A stretch of DNA of 20,382 nucleotides from a virus, in the IMG/VR virus record IMGVR_UViG_3300017724_000130, positions 1 through 20,382 of that record. One strand, given 5' to 3'. Below, piece after piece: positions 1-6,273 of this stretch. Under the pieces are notes generated by a model. It was not told the DNA's origin and made no database searches. It was given only the letters and a program-made list of their open reading frames with translations. Position 1 is the stretch's first letter. Every line of letters starts with the position of its first letter. The translations under genes were made by a program, and so were the position numbers.

Positions 1-252
1 AACAACAATAGTTATCTATTGGTGACTGGTAGGAAAACACTCGATGAAATACTTGGTAAAGGAGACGACCAAAGCTTTGTTTCAATGCCTGACGAGACCC
101 CTAGTAGCGAAGAGTTGCTACAAATGATTACGTACTTTATTGAAACTGAGGAATATGAAAAATGCGCTGAGTTAAGGGATATCTTAATTGGCTCGGGAGA
201 GCTCCTAGAGGACAAATCGGAAACCACCGCGTCGAGGACCACCTCATGTTAA
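1..252 (+). CDS. Partial small protein with UVR-like helical motif (5' end outside window)
   Basis: The reading frame is open from base 1 through the TAA at 250-252, so the true start probably lies upstream. A TTG at 19 or GTG at 22 could start it, but neither has a ribosome site. The visible 83 residues include an acidic, helical segment reading EEYEKCAELRDIL (about bases 145-190), which resembles the UVR motif of UvrB/UvrC-type proteins, a short helical hairpin used in protein-protein contact. The gene at 3964-4230 carries almost the same segment, so the two are probably paralogues. The last 20 codons are Ser/Thr-rich and unusually GC-rich compared with the rest of the window. Function is unknown; DNA repair is not implied, since the motif is short and occurs in many adaptor proteins. 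Confidence 0.6.
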   Translation, partial: NNNSYLLVTGRKTLDEILGKGDDQSFVSMPDETPSSEELLQMITYFIETEEYEKCAELRDILIGSGELLEDKSETTASRTTSC

Positions 253-279
253 TCGCGCGCCGCCGCCAAAAATAACAAT

Positions 280-804
280 ATGATTATAACAACATTTACT
301 GCAGAAGACTTTGAACTGGTGAACAGCGAGTACCTTAGGAATAGTCCTAGAAAGCGATTTAATAACAATAAGGATGTGGACAACCACATAGCTAAGGTTG
401 CTGGGCTATGTGCGGAACTATCTCTACGTAAGTCTATTGGTTTAGATTGGAAGTTTTCATTTGATTCATCTGATATTCCTCTTGGTGGTAAAGAATGGCA
501 AATGAAATCTAGGTATGAATCAGGTCCAGGTAATCCTCCTAAGAAAACAATGTTCACAATATCACATAAATCAGACTATTCAAATATAGAGGGATTTATA
601 TTTTCTAAGGTATATATAAACGCAGATATGTCTGGTAGGGTAGAAACATATCCTCACGCCTATGATAGATACTATATAGAAGGAAATGGACATGAGTTTA
701 GAACATATGGTAGAATGATTAATGAAAGATTTCTACATGGGTCTGTTTGCGATGACAAATATAAGACAGACCTAAAAGAGGAATTGTTAATAACTTTTAA
801 ATAA
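280..804 (+). CDS. Hypothetical protein, 174 aa
   Basis: A soluble protein of 174 residues with no signal peptide or membrane segment. I do not recognise the family. The middle part has an alternation of charged residues (AELSLRKSIG, then DIPLGGKEWQMKSR at about residues 65-78) that loosely resembles the E...D...(E/Q)xK layout of PD-(D/E)XK nuclease-like folds. That resemblance is weak and is inference only. The ATG at 280 follows an AACAAT-rich stretch with no Shine-Dalgarno site, as for several other genes in the first 5 kb. The last codons and stop overlap the first block of a direct repeat (782-864) that forms the promoter region of the next gene. Confidence 0.75.
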   Translation: MIITTFTAEDFELVNSEYLRNSPRKRFNNNKDVDNHIAKVAGLCAELSLRKSIGLDWKFSFDSSDIPLGGKEWQMKSRYESGPGNPPKKTMFTISHKSDYSNIEGFIFSKVYINADMSGRVETYPHAYDRYYIEGNGHEFRTYGRMINERFLHGSVCDDKYKTDLKEELLITFK

Positions 805-864
805 TAATCACCTCAGATTTTCAGGTTCAATAAAAAATGATTATATTTATACTATAAATAACAA
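782..864 (+). repeat. Direct repeat copy 1, promoter cassette
   Basis: This stretch matches 1246-1328 at a constant offset of 464 bases. Identical blocks lie at 782-798 (17 bp), 805-821 (16 of 17) and 840-864 (25 of 25), with diverged sequence of exactly preserved length between them. Each copy sits directly upstream of a gene, so this is best read as a duplicated promoter/leader cassette whose spacing matters. In this copy the first block also encodes the end of the upstream gene. Confidence 0.85.
844..860 (+). promoter_or_regulatory. Palindromic promoter core upstream of the 875 gene
   Basis: TATTTATA, one C, then TATAAATA form a perfect 8+1+8 palindrome 14 bases before the ATG at 875. The second half matches the T4 late-promoter core TATAAATA recognised by gp55; the first half matches the motif found alone upstream of other operons in this window. 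Transcription from it would give a short, A-rich leader. Promoter function is inferred from position and recurrence. Confidence 0.6.
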
Positions 865-874
865 CAATTAAAAT

Positions 875-1246
875 ATGAAAAAAGCAAAACATAAGCACAA
901 AATAGGTTCAGTAGTTAAGTTTAAATTCTTTGATGGTTCTGTACATGTTGGTGAGATCGTATCTCAAAACTATATGGGTGAAGATTGGGACCACACAGAA
1001 ACTAATTGGAAAATACCACAATATACTATACATGTACCTTCTGATAAATACAGTAGAGGTTACATGATTTATTCAAGTATGACACATGAAAGAATTTTTC
1101 CTAAAGATGCTAACATTGTCAAGCCTAAGTTTAAGGCTACACCTACTATAAAAAGTATTAAGCATAAATTTAATGACACTACAACTGAATTAAATGATGC
1201 AATCAACAAACAAAAAGATTTTATAAGTGGTAAAGTTAACAACTAA
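875..1246 (+). CDS. Hypothetical protein, 123 aa, possible small beta-barrel N-terminus
   Basis: A basic, soluble 123-residue protein. The N-terminus (about residues 10-30, IGSVVKFKFFDGSVHVGEIV) has the alternating hydrophobic pattern of an SH3/Tudor/KOW-like small beta-barrel, followed by a Tyr/Trp-rich middle and a lysine-rich helical tail. No catalytic motif is visible. The leader has no Shine-Dalgarno site and is A/C-rich. The gene sits between the two copies of the duplicated promoter cassette, so it has its own promoter and is a single-gene unit or the head of a read-through transcript into the VWA protein. I do not recognise the family. Confidence 0.75.
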   Translation: MKKAKHKHKIGSVVKFKFFDGSVHVGEIVSQNYMGEDWDHTETNWKIPQYTIHVPSDKYSRGYMIYSSMTHERIFPKDANIVKPKFKATPTIKSIKHKFNDTTTELNDAINKQKDFISGKVNN

Positions 1247-1328
1247 ATTGTTAATAACTTTTTGAAACTAATCACGTCAGATTTTTTTATGTCGTATATT
1301 TTTATTATATTTATACTATAAATAACAA
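1246..1328 (+). repeat. Direct repeat copy 2, promoter cassette
   Basis: Second copy of the cassette at 782-864, starting at the last base of the preceding stop codon. It keeps the 17-bp, 17-bp and 25-bp conserved blocks at the same spacing. The middle of this copy (1288-1312) is in turn 23 of 25 identical to 5467-5491, upstream of the 5622 gene, so part of the element occurs a third time. Confidence 0.85.
1308..1324 (+). promoter_or_regulatory. Palindromic promoter core upstream of the zincin-VWA gene
   Basis: The same perfect TATTTATA-C-TATAAATA palindrome as at 844-860, 22 bases before the ATG at 1347. The expected transcript leader is a run of AAAC repeats with no Shine-Dalgarno site, a pattern typical of leaders read without anti-SD pairing. 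Confidence 0.6.
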
Positions 1329-1346
1329 ACAAACAAACAACAAACT

Positions 1347-3452
1347 ATGTCAAAAAATTATTCAAACTCCTCATTCTGGTACGACTTCGACGAAGACGAT
1401 AATGTGGATATTATTACTGGAGAAGAAATTAAGCCTGGTAAAGACTACCATAAAATGGCTGCTACTCTTAGAGCCATATCAAACTTTGTACGTATAGTAA
1501 CTGGTGAAAATATACCTGTCAAATACAATAGCAAAGATGAAAGTTTTACTGATGGTAAAACAGTCGTTATATCTAGTAATATCAAAGACAAAGACTTCGA
1601 CCCTACTGTTGGTTTAGCCCTTCACGAAGGTTCTCACTGTTTACTTACTGATTTTGATCTTTTAAAACAAGATAATTTTGATGAGTATATTAAATCAAAC
1701 TTTAATATTACAGAAATAGCCCACAAATATGGCCATTATGAATCAATGTGGGACGATGAAAAAGACCAATATGTTAATACTCACACAATAAATACTAGAC
1801 ACGCCATTAATCAAGTAGCTTCTACGCTTAAACAAATATTAAACTATGTTGAAGATAGACGTATTGATAACTACATCTACAAAAATGCTCCAGGTTACCA
1901 AGGTTACTATGAAGCACTATACAACAAATATTTCCATTCTAATATTATTGATAAGGCTCTTAAGTCTAATGAAAAAACAAGTCTTGATCTAGACTCATAT
2001 ATGTTTAGATTAATCAATTTGACAAATTCAAATAGAAACTTTAATGCTCTTCCTGATCTTATGAAAATCTGGAAAGTATTAGATCTTAAAAATGTTAATA
2101 GACTAAAAAATACAAGTCAAGCATTAGACGTTGCTGCTGAAATATACAAAATAATAGAGTCAAATATACCTACTCCAGAAAAACAAGAACAAGACAATGG
2201 TGGAGATACTAGTGGAGAAGAATCTACCAATAGTTCTAATACTGGTGGTGATTCTGATTCTTCTAAAGAATTAAGTCAAGACGATATTGATGATATTGCA
2301 AAGAAAATCGTAGAAGATGACGGTTCTACTGCTCAAGGTTCTACACCTCAAAGTGCTACAGGTACAAAAACAATTGAACTATCTGATTCTCAAAAAAGAA
2401 GCTTAGATAAAGCTATTGATAAACAAAAAGAACTACTTAATGGTACTATCAAAAAGTCTAAGGTTTCTAAAAAAGATAACAATAATATCAAGGCTATACA
2501 AGATTCTGGATCAGAAACTAAAATAGTTGGAAAAGGACAACAAGGTAAATACTGGAAAACTACTTCAAATGGAACAAATTGTTTAGTTGTTAAATCACTA
2601 ACACAATCCTTAGTTGACTCAGAAATTTACAATACTATTTCACGTAGTTATAGATGGAGAACAGAAGAAGCTCAAGAATCTGTAAACAATGGATTAAGAT
2701 TAGGTACTCAATTAGGTAGAAAACTTCAAATTAGAAATGATGAAAAAAGTTTAAAATATACCAGACTTAATAAAGGTAAAATAGATAGGAGATTAATTTC
2801 TAGTCTAGGTTATGGATATGAAAGTGTATTTAACCAGGTGTTTCAAGAAAAATTTAAGCCGGCAATTGTTCACATTAGTGTTGACGCTTCAGGTTCTATG
2901 TCTGGTGAAAAATGGAGAAATTCTCAAACTGCAGCAGTTGCCATCGCAAAAGCCGCATCTATGGTACAAAATTTAGATGTAGTTATATCATATAGAAGTA
3001 CTGAAGATATTGGAAACAAAATGACACCAGCCATCTTTATTGCTTATGATTCTAGAAAAGATAAAATTACAAAAATTAGTAAATTATTCAAATATATATC
3101 TTGTCCAGGAACTACACCTGAAGGACTTTGCTTTGAAGCTATTCAAAAAGAAATTGTAGATGGAAGTAATGGTGTTGATAGTTATTTCATTAATTTTTCT
3201 GATGGAGAACCTTACTTTGAAAACAAAGATATAACTTACTATGGAACTGAAGCATACAATCACACAAGAAATCAGGTAGAAAATATGAGATCTAGAGGTA
3301 TCAAGGTACTAAGTTATTTTATTAGTGGTGGTTATTACAGAAGTAATCAAGACAATTTTAAATTAATGTATGGTAAAGATGCAGAATTTATTAATACCAA
3401 ACAACTAACTCCCCTAGCTAAATCATTAAACAAAATGTTTGCAACTATATAA
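1347..3452 (+). CDS. Zincin-like metallopeptidase plus VWA domain protein (CobT-like)
   Basis: A 701-residue protein with three regions. Residues 1-270 hold H93-E94-G-S-H97, an HExxH zinc site, followed by N166-x-x-E169-D170-R171, the NxxED element that in related VWA-linked zincins supplies the third ligand. Residues about 275-345 are an acidic, Ser/Asn/Gln-rich linker. Residues about 505-701 form a von Willebrand A domain with a complete MIDAS metal site: D513-A-S515-G-S517, T589/T590 and D619. This arrangement is known from CobT-like partners of MoxR/CobS AAA+ ATPases, which remodel proteins; T4-like marine phages are known to carry CobS- or CobT-like genes. No AAA+ partner is visible in this window. 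Its substrate and role in infection are unknown. It has its own promoter and its stop overlaps the next ATG by one base, so it is co-transcribed with the lipoprotein. Confidence 0.85.
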   Translation: MSKNYSNSSFWYDFDEDDNVDIITGEEIKPGKDYHKMAATLRAISNFVRIVTGENIPVKYNSKDESFTDGKTVVISSNIKDKDFDPTVGLALHEGSHCLLTDFDLLKQDNFDEYIKSNFNITEIAHKYGHYESMWDDEKDQYVNTHTINTRHAINQVASTLKQILNYVEDRRIDNYIYKNAPGYQGYYEALYNKYFHSNIIDKALKSNEKTSLDLDSYMFRLINLTNSNRNFNALPDLMKIWKVLDLKNVNRLKNTSQALDVAAEIYKIIESNIPTPEKQEQDNGGDTSGEESTNSSNTGGDSDSSKELSQDDIDDIAKKIVEDDGSTAQGSTPQSATGTKTIELSDSQKRSLDKAIDKQKELLNGTIKKSKVSKKDNNNIKAIQDSGSETKIVGKGQQGKYWKTTSNGTNCLVVKSLTQSLVDSEIYNTISRSYRWRTEEAQESVNNGLRLGTQLGRKLQIRNDEKSLKYTRLNKGKIDRRLISSLGYGYESVFNQVFQEKFKPAIVHISVDASGSMSGEKWRNSQTAAVAIAKAASMVQNLDVVISYRSTEDIGNKMTPAIFIAYDSRKDKITKISKLFKYISCPGTTPEGLCFEAIQKEIVDGSNGVDSYFINFSDGEPYFENKDITYYGTEAYNHTRNQVENMRSRGIKVLSYFISGGYYRSNQDNFKLMYGKDAEFINTKQLTPLAKSLNKMFATI

Positions 3453-3967
3453 TGAATAAAATACTGTACATACCACTAATACTTATATTATTAAGTTGTG
3501 AAAAAGAAAGGGTAGCTCCTATAGGCCATGAATTTAAAATAGATGTTGGCTTGCCAGTTGACTCTTTTGGATACTATCATTTAGAATTATCTGAAGACTG
3601 GCAAACCCTTCATCGCATTTCAGGTATTGTTTCTCCTGTCTTTAATAGTTATGAATTGGCAACAGTTTATTGGGAAAGTTCCCACTATTGGAATATTGGT
3701 GATACTTTAGGCTATATAGTTCATTTTAATAACCCAGAAAATGATATTTATTTATATAGTAATAGAGATACTGCCTATATAACATGGTTTAACGGCTTTG
3801 AAGTACCAACAATTAATGGTAATACATATCAAACAGAAGATGGCGAAATAAATACAATGTTTGCACCTGTTAGATCTATGATAGAAGATACAATTAGAAT
3901 AACTGCAAGTGTAATTTTTGCAGATGGATATGAAAAAAGTAAAGATATTAACATTATACTAGAATGA
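3452..3967 (+). CDS. Phage-encoded lipoprotein
   Basis: A 171-residue protein starting with a short basic-hydrophobic signal (about residues 1-15) ending in the lipobox LLSC, so Cys16 should be lipidated after signal peptidase II cleavage. The mature part begins C-E-K-E and is rich in aromatic and polar residues with beta-strand alternation, as in small periplasmic or surface beta-sandwich lipoproteins. It starts at TAATG, one base into the stop of the zincin-VWA gene, and its own stop overlaps the next ATG by four bases, so all three are translationally coupled. Phage lipoproteins often act in superinfection exclusion by blocking receptors or DNA entry; that role is inference here. No family recognised. 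Confidence 0.8.
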   Translation: MNKILYIPLILILLSCEKERVAPIGHEFKIDVGLPVDSFGYYHLELSEDWQTLHRISGIVSPVFNSYELATVYWESSHYWNIGDTLGYIVHFNNPENDIYLYSNRDTAYITWFNGFEVPTINGNTYQTEDGEINTMFAPVRSMIEDTIRITASVIFADGYEKSKDINIILE

Positions 3968-4230
3968 AAATATTTGATAATAACAGTGGAGAATACAAGA
4001 TGGTCGATTTAACAGATTTTTTTGATGATGTTCAGAGAGATGCCATGGAGTCTGGTTTAGAATTATTTAAACTATATGGTATCACTGGTATGAAGGAAGA
4101 GTTAGGTAGTAAAAACCCATTGAAGATAGCAAATAAGCTTATAAAGTATTTTGTCAAATACGAAGAATATGAAAAGTGTGCTGAATTAGTTAAAATAATA
4201 GAAGAGCATAAAAAATGTCAGATAAAGTAG
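3964..4230 (+). CDS. Small protein with UVR-like helical motif, 88 aa
   Basis: An 88-residue, mostly helical soluble protein starting at the ATGA overlap with the lipoprotein stop. The C-terminal part (about residues 63-85) carries YEEYEKCAELVKIIEE, nearly the same as the segment in the partial gene at the window start (EEYEKCAELRDIL). This looks like a UVR-type helical hairpin and marks the two as paralogues. No enzymatic motif is visible. Likely a protein-protein interaction module; partner unknown. Confidence 0.75.
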   Translation: MKIFDNNSGEYKMVDLTDFFDDVQRDAMESGLELFKLYGITGMKEELGSKNPLKIANKLIKYFVKYEEYEKCAELVKIIEEHKKCQIK

Positions 4231-4409
4231 AAGATATATTATATAAAGCATATGGAGAAGGTATTTGGTCAGATGTGTTATCTGTTTCAAAAAGCCTAGA
4301 AGGAAAACACTATCACACGTATGGTGATAAAATAGAAGAAGCATATAACATAGTAAAAACAAAAAAAGAAAAAGGTTATGAAAATAAACATTTGGATAAA
4401 AAAAGATGA
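4215..4409 (+). CDS. Hypothetical protein, 64 aa
   Basis: A small charged protein starting at an ATG 16 bases inside the preceding gene and ending 32 bases inside the next, the tight packing typical of phage accessory clusters. Sequence is Lys/Glu-rich with a probable helix in the second half. No family recognised. The start is supported only by an A-rich upstream region and the absence of other candidate starts. Confidence 0.6.
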   Translation: MSDKVEDILYKAYGEGIWSDVLSVSKSLEGKHYHTYGDKIEEAYNIVKTKKEKGYENKHLDKKR

Positions 4410-4908
4410 AGCAGTAAGCGGCAAGATAACAGAATATCATTGTCACATACCTCAAGTATCATATGGTAACTACGTACAGGTAGTTGTATCACAAGATGAA
4501 TTTGCAAAATTAGAAGATAGCAAAAAAATAAGTATACATGATTTAAATGATATGTCAATGAAATCAGATAACTCTGATTGGTTAGTTTCGCAATACAACA
4601 GAAATAGAGAGGTAAAAGACCACGTTGTCTCAAAGGAACAAATACCATATATCTATGAAAGAAACCCAGATACAGATGAAATATTTAGGCGTCGTTCTGG
4701 TGATGTTCATTCTTCTAGAGAATTAGTAGAAAACTTTAAAAAAGAAACAGCCATACAGAGTGTTGGTGAGCGAGATTATTCATCTGAAAAAGGTTTAGAC
4801 GAGTTAATTAATAAATATAAAAATGTTACTGGTGGCGATTTTAATGATTGGTTTCATAAACTAACTAAAAATGAGCAGTCAAAATTACAAAGGTTATTTA
4901 AAAAATAA
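4378..4908 (+). CDS. Hypothetical protein, 176 aa
   Basis: A soluble, charged 176-residue protein. The first 45 residues alternate as beta strands (MKINIWIKKD...QVVVSQDEF), the middle is polar and the last 60 are helical and Lys/Glu-rich. The ATG at 4378 is preceded directly by AAAGGTT, a weak ribosome site also seen before the next gene's preferred start. It overlaps the previous gene by 32 bases. No family recognised. Confidence 0.7.
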   Translation: MKINIWIKKDEAVSGKITEYHCHIPQVSYGNYVQVVVSQDEFAKLEDSKKISIHDLNDMSMKSDNSDWLVSQYNRNREVKDHVVSKEQIPYIYERNPDTDEIFRRRSGDVHSSRELVENFKKETAIQSVGERDYSSEKGLDELINKYKNVTGGDFNDWFHKLTKNEQSKLQRLFKK

Positions 4909-4918
4909 AATAAAGGTT

Positions 4919-5278
4919 ATGATAAATTCAAAAGAGGCATTTATGTCTAAGTTCAAAAGAACTAAAAAAAGATTACAAAAGAAATTTCCTGGAGCAGAAC
5001 TTTCAACAACACCATCAGGCCAGTTTTATATTGGTCAATATGGTAAAAATATAATTGGTGAAGATTATCCTGATTTAGCTATTGCAAAAACTGCTTGGGA
5101 GGCTTGGAGAAATTTAGACACAGTAGAACATTGGAATAGAATAAACACTAGAAATAAAAAGAAGCTTAGAAAGTCTCTAAACCATATAGTAGTTTCTGGA
5201 GATACTTCAACCTATGATCCAACAGACTACATTGAAACGCCTGAATCATTCACCATAAGTGACGGAGAAGAATGGTAG
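4919..5278 (+). CDS. Hypothetical basic protein, 119 aa
   Basis: I place the start at the ATG at 4919, preceded by the same AAAGGTT as the upstream gene; a longer reading to an ATG at 4871 would overlap the previous gene by 38 bases without a ribosome site. The N-terminal third is very basic (FKRTKKRLQKKFPG), followed by a beta-strand/aromatic stretch around GQFYIGQYGKNIIGEDYPDL and a Trp-rich helix (TAWEAWRNLD). The aromatic layout suggests a small nucleic-acid-binding or AP2-like domain, but I cannot assign one. Its stop overlaps the next ATG by seven bases. Confidence 0.7.
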   Translation: MINSKEAFMSKFKRTKKRLQKKFPGAELSTTPSGQFYIGQYGKNIIGEDYPDLAIAKTAWEAWRNLDTVEHWNRINTRNKKKLRKSLNHIVVSGDTSTYDPTDYIETPESFTISDGEEW

Positions 5279-5454
5279 ATATGTCTAAAACATCGGAACT
5301 ATTCAATAATCTTGTAGACGCTTGGGATAAACTTAAGCTTTCAAAGCTAAAACATAGTGATGGCCACATTACTAAAGATGAGTTATTTGATATAGAATAT
5401 TATGCGTTCGAAGCAGAAACAATATTTATTAAACATTTAAAAAAAATAAAGTGA
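5272..5454 (+). CDS. Hypothetical protein, 60 aa
   Basis: A short helical protein, acidic in the middle and lysine-rich at the end. ATG at 5272 overlaps the previous stop; an internal ATG at 5281 could be the true start, shortening it by three residues. It ends just before the leader region of the next unit. No family recognised. Confidence 0.6.
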   Translation: MVDMSKTSELFNNLVDAWDKLKLSKLKHSDGHITKDELFDIEYYAFEAETIFIKHLKKIK

Positions 5455-5621
5455 AAAACATTTTTATATGTCATATTTTTTTATTATATTTTATATAATT
5501 GATTTATTAGTTGTATAAGGAGAAAGATAGTAATACCGGCAATATTATATAATCACTTAAACAGATAAGGAGTTACGCTGAAAATCCTTTAAAGAGTAGG
5601 CAAATCAAAAACATTTTTAAA
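5455..5621 (+). promoter_or_regulatory. Promoter and long structured leader of the 5622 gene
   Basis: A gene-free 167-base leader. Bases 5467-5491 match part of the duplicated promoter cassette (23 of 25 with 1288-1312), so transcription probably starts shortly after. Downstream, ATAAGGAG occurs twice (5515-5522 and 5565-5572), each like a strong ribosome site but with no start codon behind it; the second can pair with TCCTT at 5585-5589 to form a small hairpin. The gene's own ATG at 5622 has no ribosome site next to it. No open reading frame longer than 16 codons was seen. A post-transcriptional control element is possible. Confidence 0.5.
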
Positions 5622-5951
5622 ATGGCACACAAAACAAATTACAAACAAAACAACAGACAAGAAAGAACTAAGTTTAATCCTTCAAAGTTTGGTTCTACAT
5701 GGGCCAGTATCTTTTGGAAAGGTAAACCTGGGTTAACTGCACAAGGAGAAGCTAATCAACCAGTAATTGGAAGCTTAAATATTGGTGGTAAACAATTTGA
5801 CTTAACATTCTCAGAATGTAATAAGCTTATTGAAACATTAATAGATGCTAAAGAAGCTGCTAAAATTTCTAAAAGATTAGGTACAACTTCAAATGGCGCT
5901 GGATCCCCAGTAGGCTTTATGGAGGTTATGTCAGAAATGTACAAAAAATAG
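5622..5951 (+). CDS. Hypothetical protein, 109 aa
   Basis: A soluble, basic 109-residue protein with a Lys/Arg/Asn/Gln-rich first 25 residues (nucleic-acid-binding character), then a beta-strand region (PVIGSLNIGGKQFDLTFSE) and a helical end. The beta segment followed by an ECNKLIETLIDAKEAAKI helix is a compact alpha/beta domain of unknown type. It sits behind a long leader and shares a transcript with the following membrane protein, 10 bases downstream. No family recognised. Confidence 0.7.
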   Translation: MAHKTNYKQNNRQERTKFNPSKFGSTWASIFWKGKPGLTAQGEANQPVIGSLNIGGKQFDLTFSECNKLIETLIDAKEAAKISKRLGTTSNGAGSPVGFMEVMSEMYKK

Positions 5952-5961
5952 GAGAAAAGTT

Positions 5962-6231
5962 ATGGAAACAATTAACATTATTTACGGTTTGACTGGATTA
6001 GTTATTGGTGGTTTAGGTACCTCAATATGGTTAGGCTATAAAATTAAAGATCTTAAGAATACTATTTTAGATAAGCGAACAATAGTTAGGTTTCTTAAGG
6101 AGGCTTTAGACGCACATAAGCCTAAGAAGACTTACAAAAGAAAGCCGGCTAAAAAGTATCGTTCTAGTGACGGTAAGGCTAAGGCAACAAGAAAGCCTTC
6201 AACAAGAAAAAAGTACGAGAAAGCTAGTTAA
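5962..6231 (+). CDS. Single-pass membrane protein with a basic tail, 89 aa
   Basis: Residues about 5-25 form one glycine-rich membrane helix (GLTGLVIGGLGTSIW); the remaining 60 residues are strongly basic, with KPKK, KRKPAKK and KPSTRKK clusters like a histone H1 tail. The likely topology puts the basic tail in the cytoplasm, where it could hold DNA or acidic protein at the membrane; this is inference. A strong ribosome site (GGAGAAAAGTT) precedes the ATG, the same sequence as before the 15437 gene. No family recognised; a holin is unlikely given the long charged tail. Confidence 0.75.
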   Translation: METINIIYGLTGLVIGGLGTSIWLGYKIKDLKNTILDKRTIVRFLKEALDAHKPKKTYKRKPAKKYRSSDGKAKATRKPSTRKKYEKAS

Positions 6232-6246
6232 TTCTAGCCTTCTTGT

Positions 6247-6255
6247 ATATTTATT
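6247..6255 (+). promoter_or_regulatory. Late-type promoter motif upstream of hsp20
   Basis: ATATTTATT, a one-base variant of the ATATTTATA motif found before other operons in the window, lies 85 bases before the hsp20 start. The leader behind it contains a GC-rich patch (CTGCGGGCC, 6274-6282), GGTTATAGGTTA and a possible GTTAAA/TTTAAC hairpin (6295-6312). Confidence 0.45.
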
Positions 6256-6273
6256 ACTATATAACAATTGGTA

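Noticed and set aside
1321-1345. AAAC repeats as a CRISPR or tandem-repeat array
   Set aside because: A short A-rich leader of 4-base units; no spacers, no Cas genes, and no long repeats.
4186-4648. Minus-strand reading frames here and elsewhere
   Set aside because: Each lies opposite a better supported + strand gene, is rich in Leu/Ile/Phe as expected for the complement of AT-rich genes, and has no ribosome site.
4871-5278. A longer start at 4871 for the 119-aa gene
   Set aside because: It lies 38 bases inside the previous gene with no ribosome site, while the ATG at 4919 has AAAGGTT as for its upstream neighbour.
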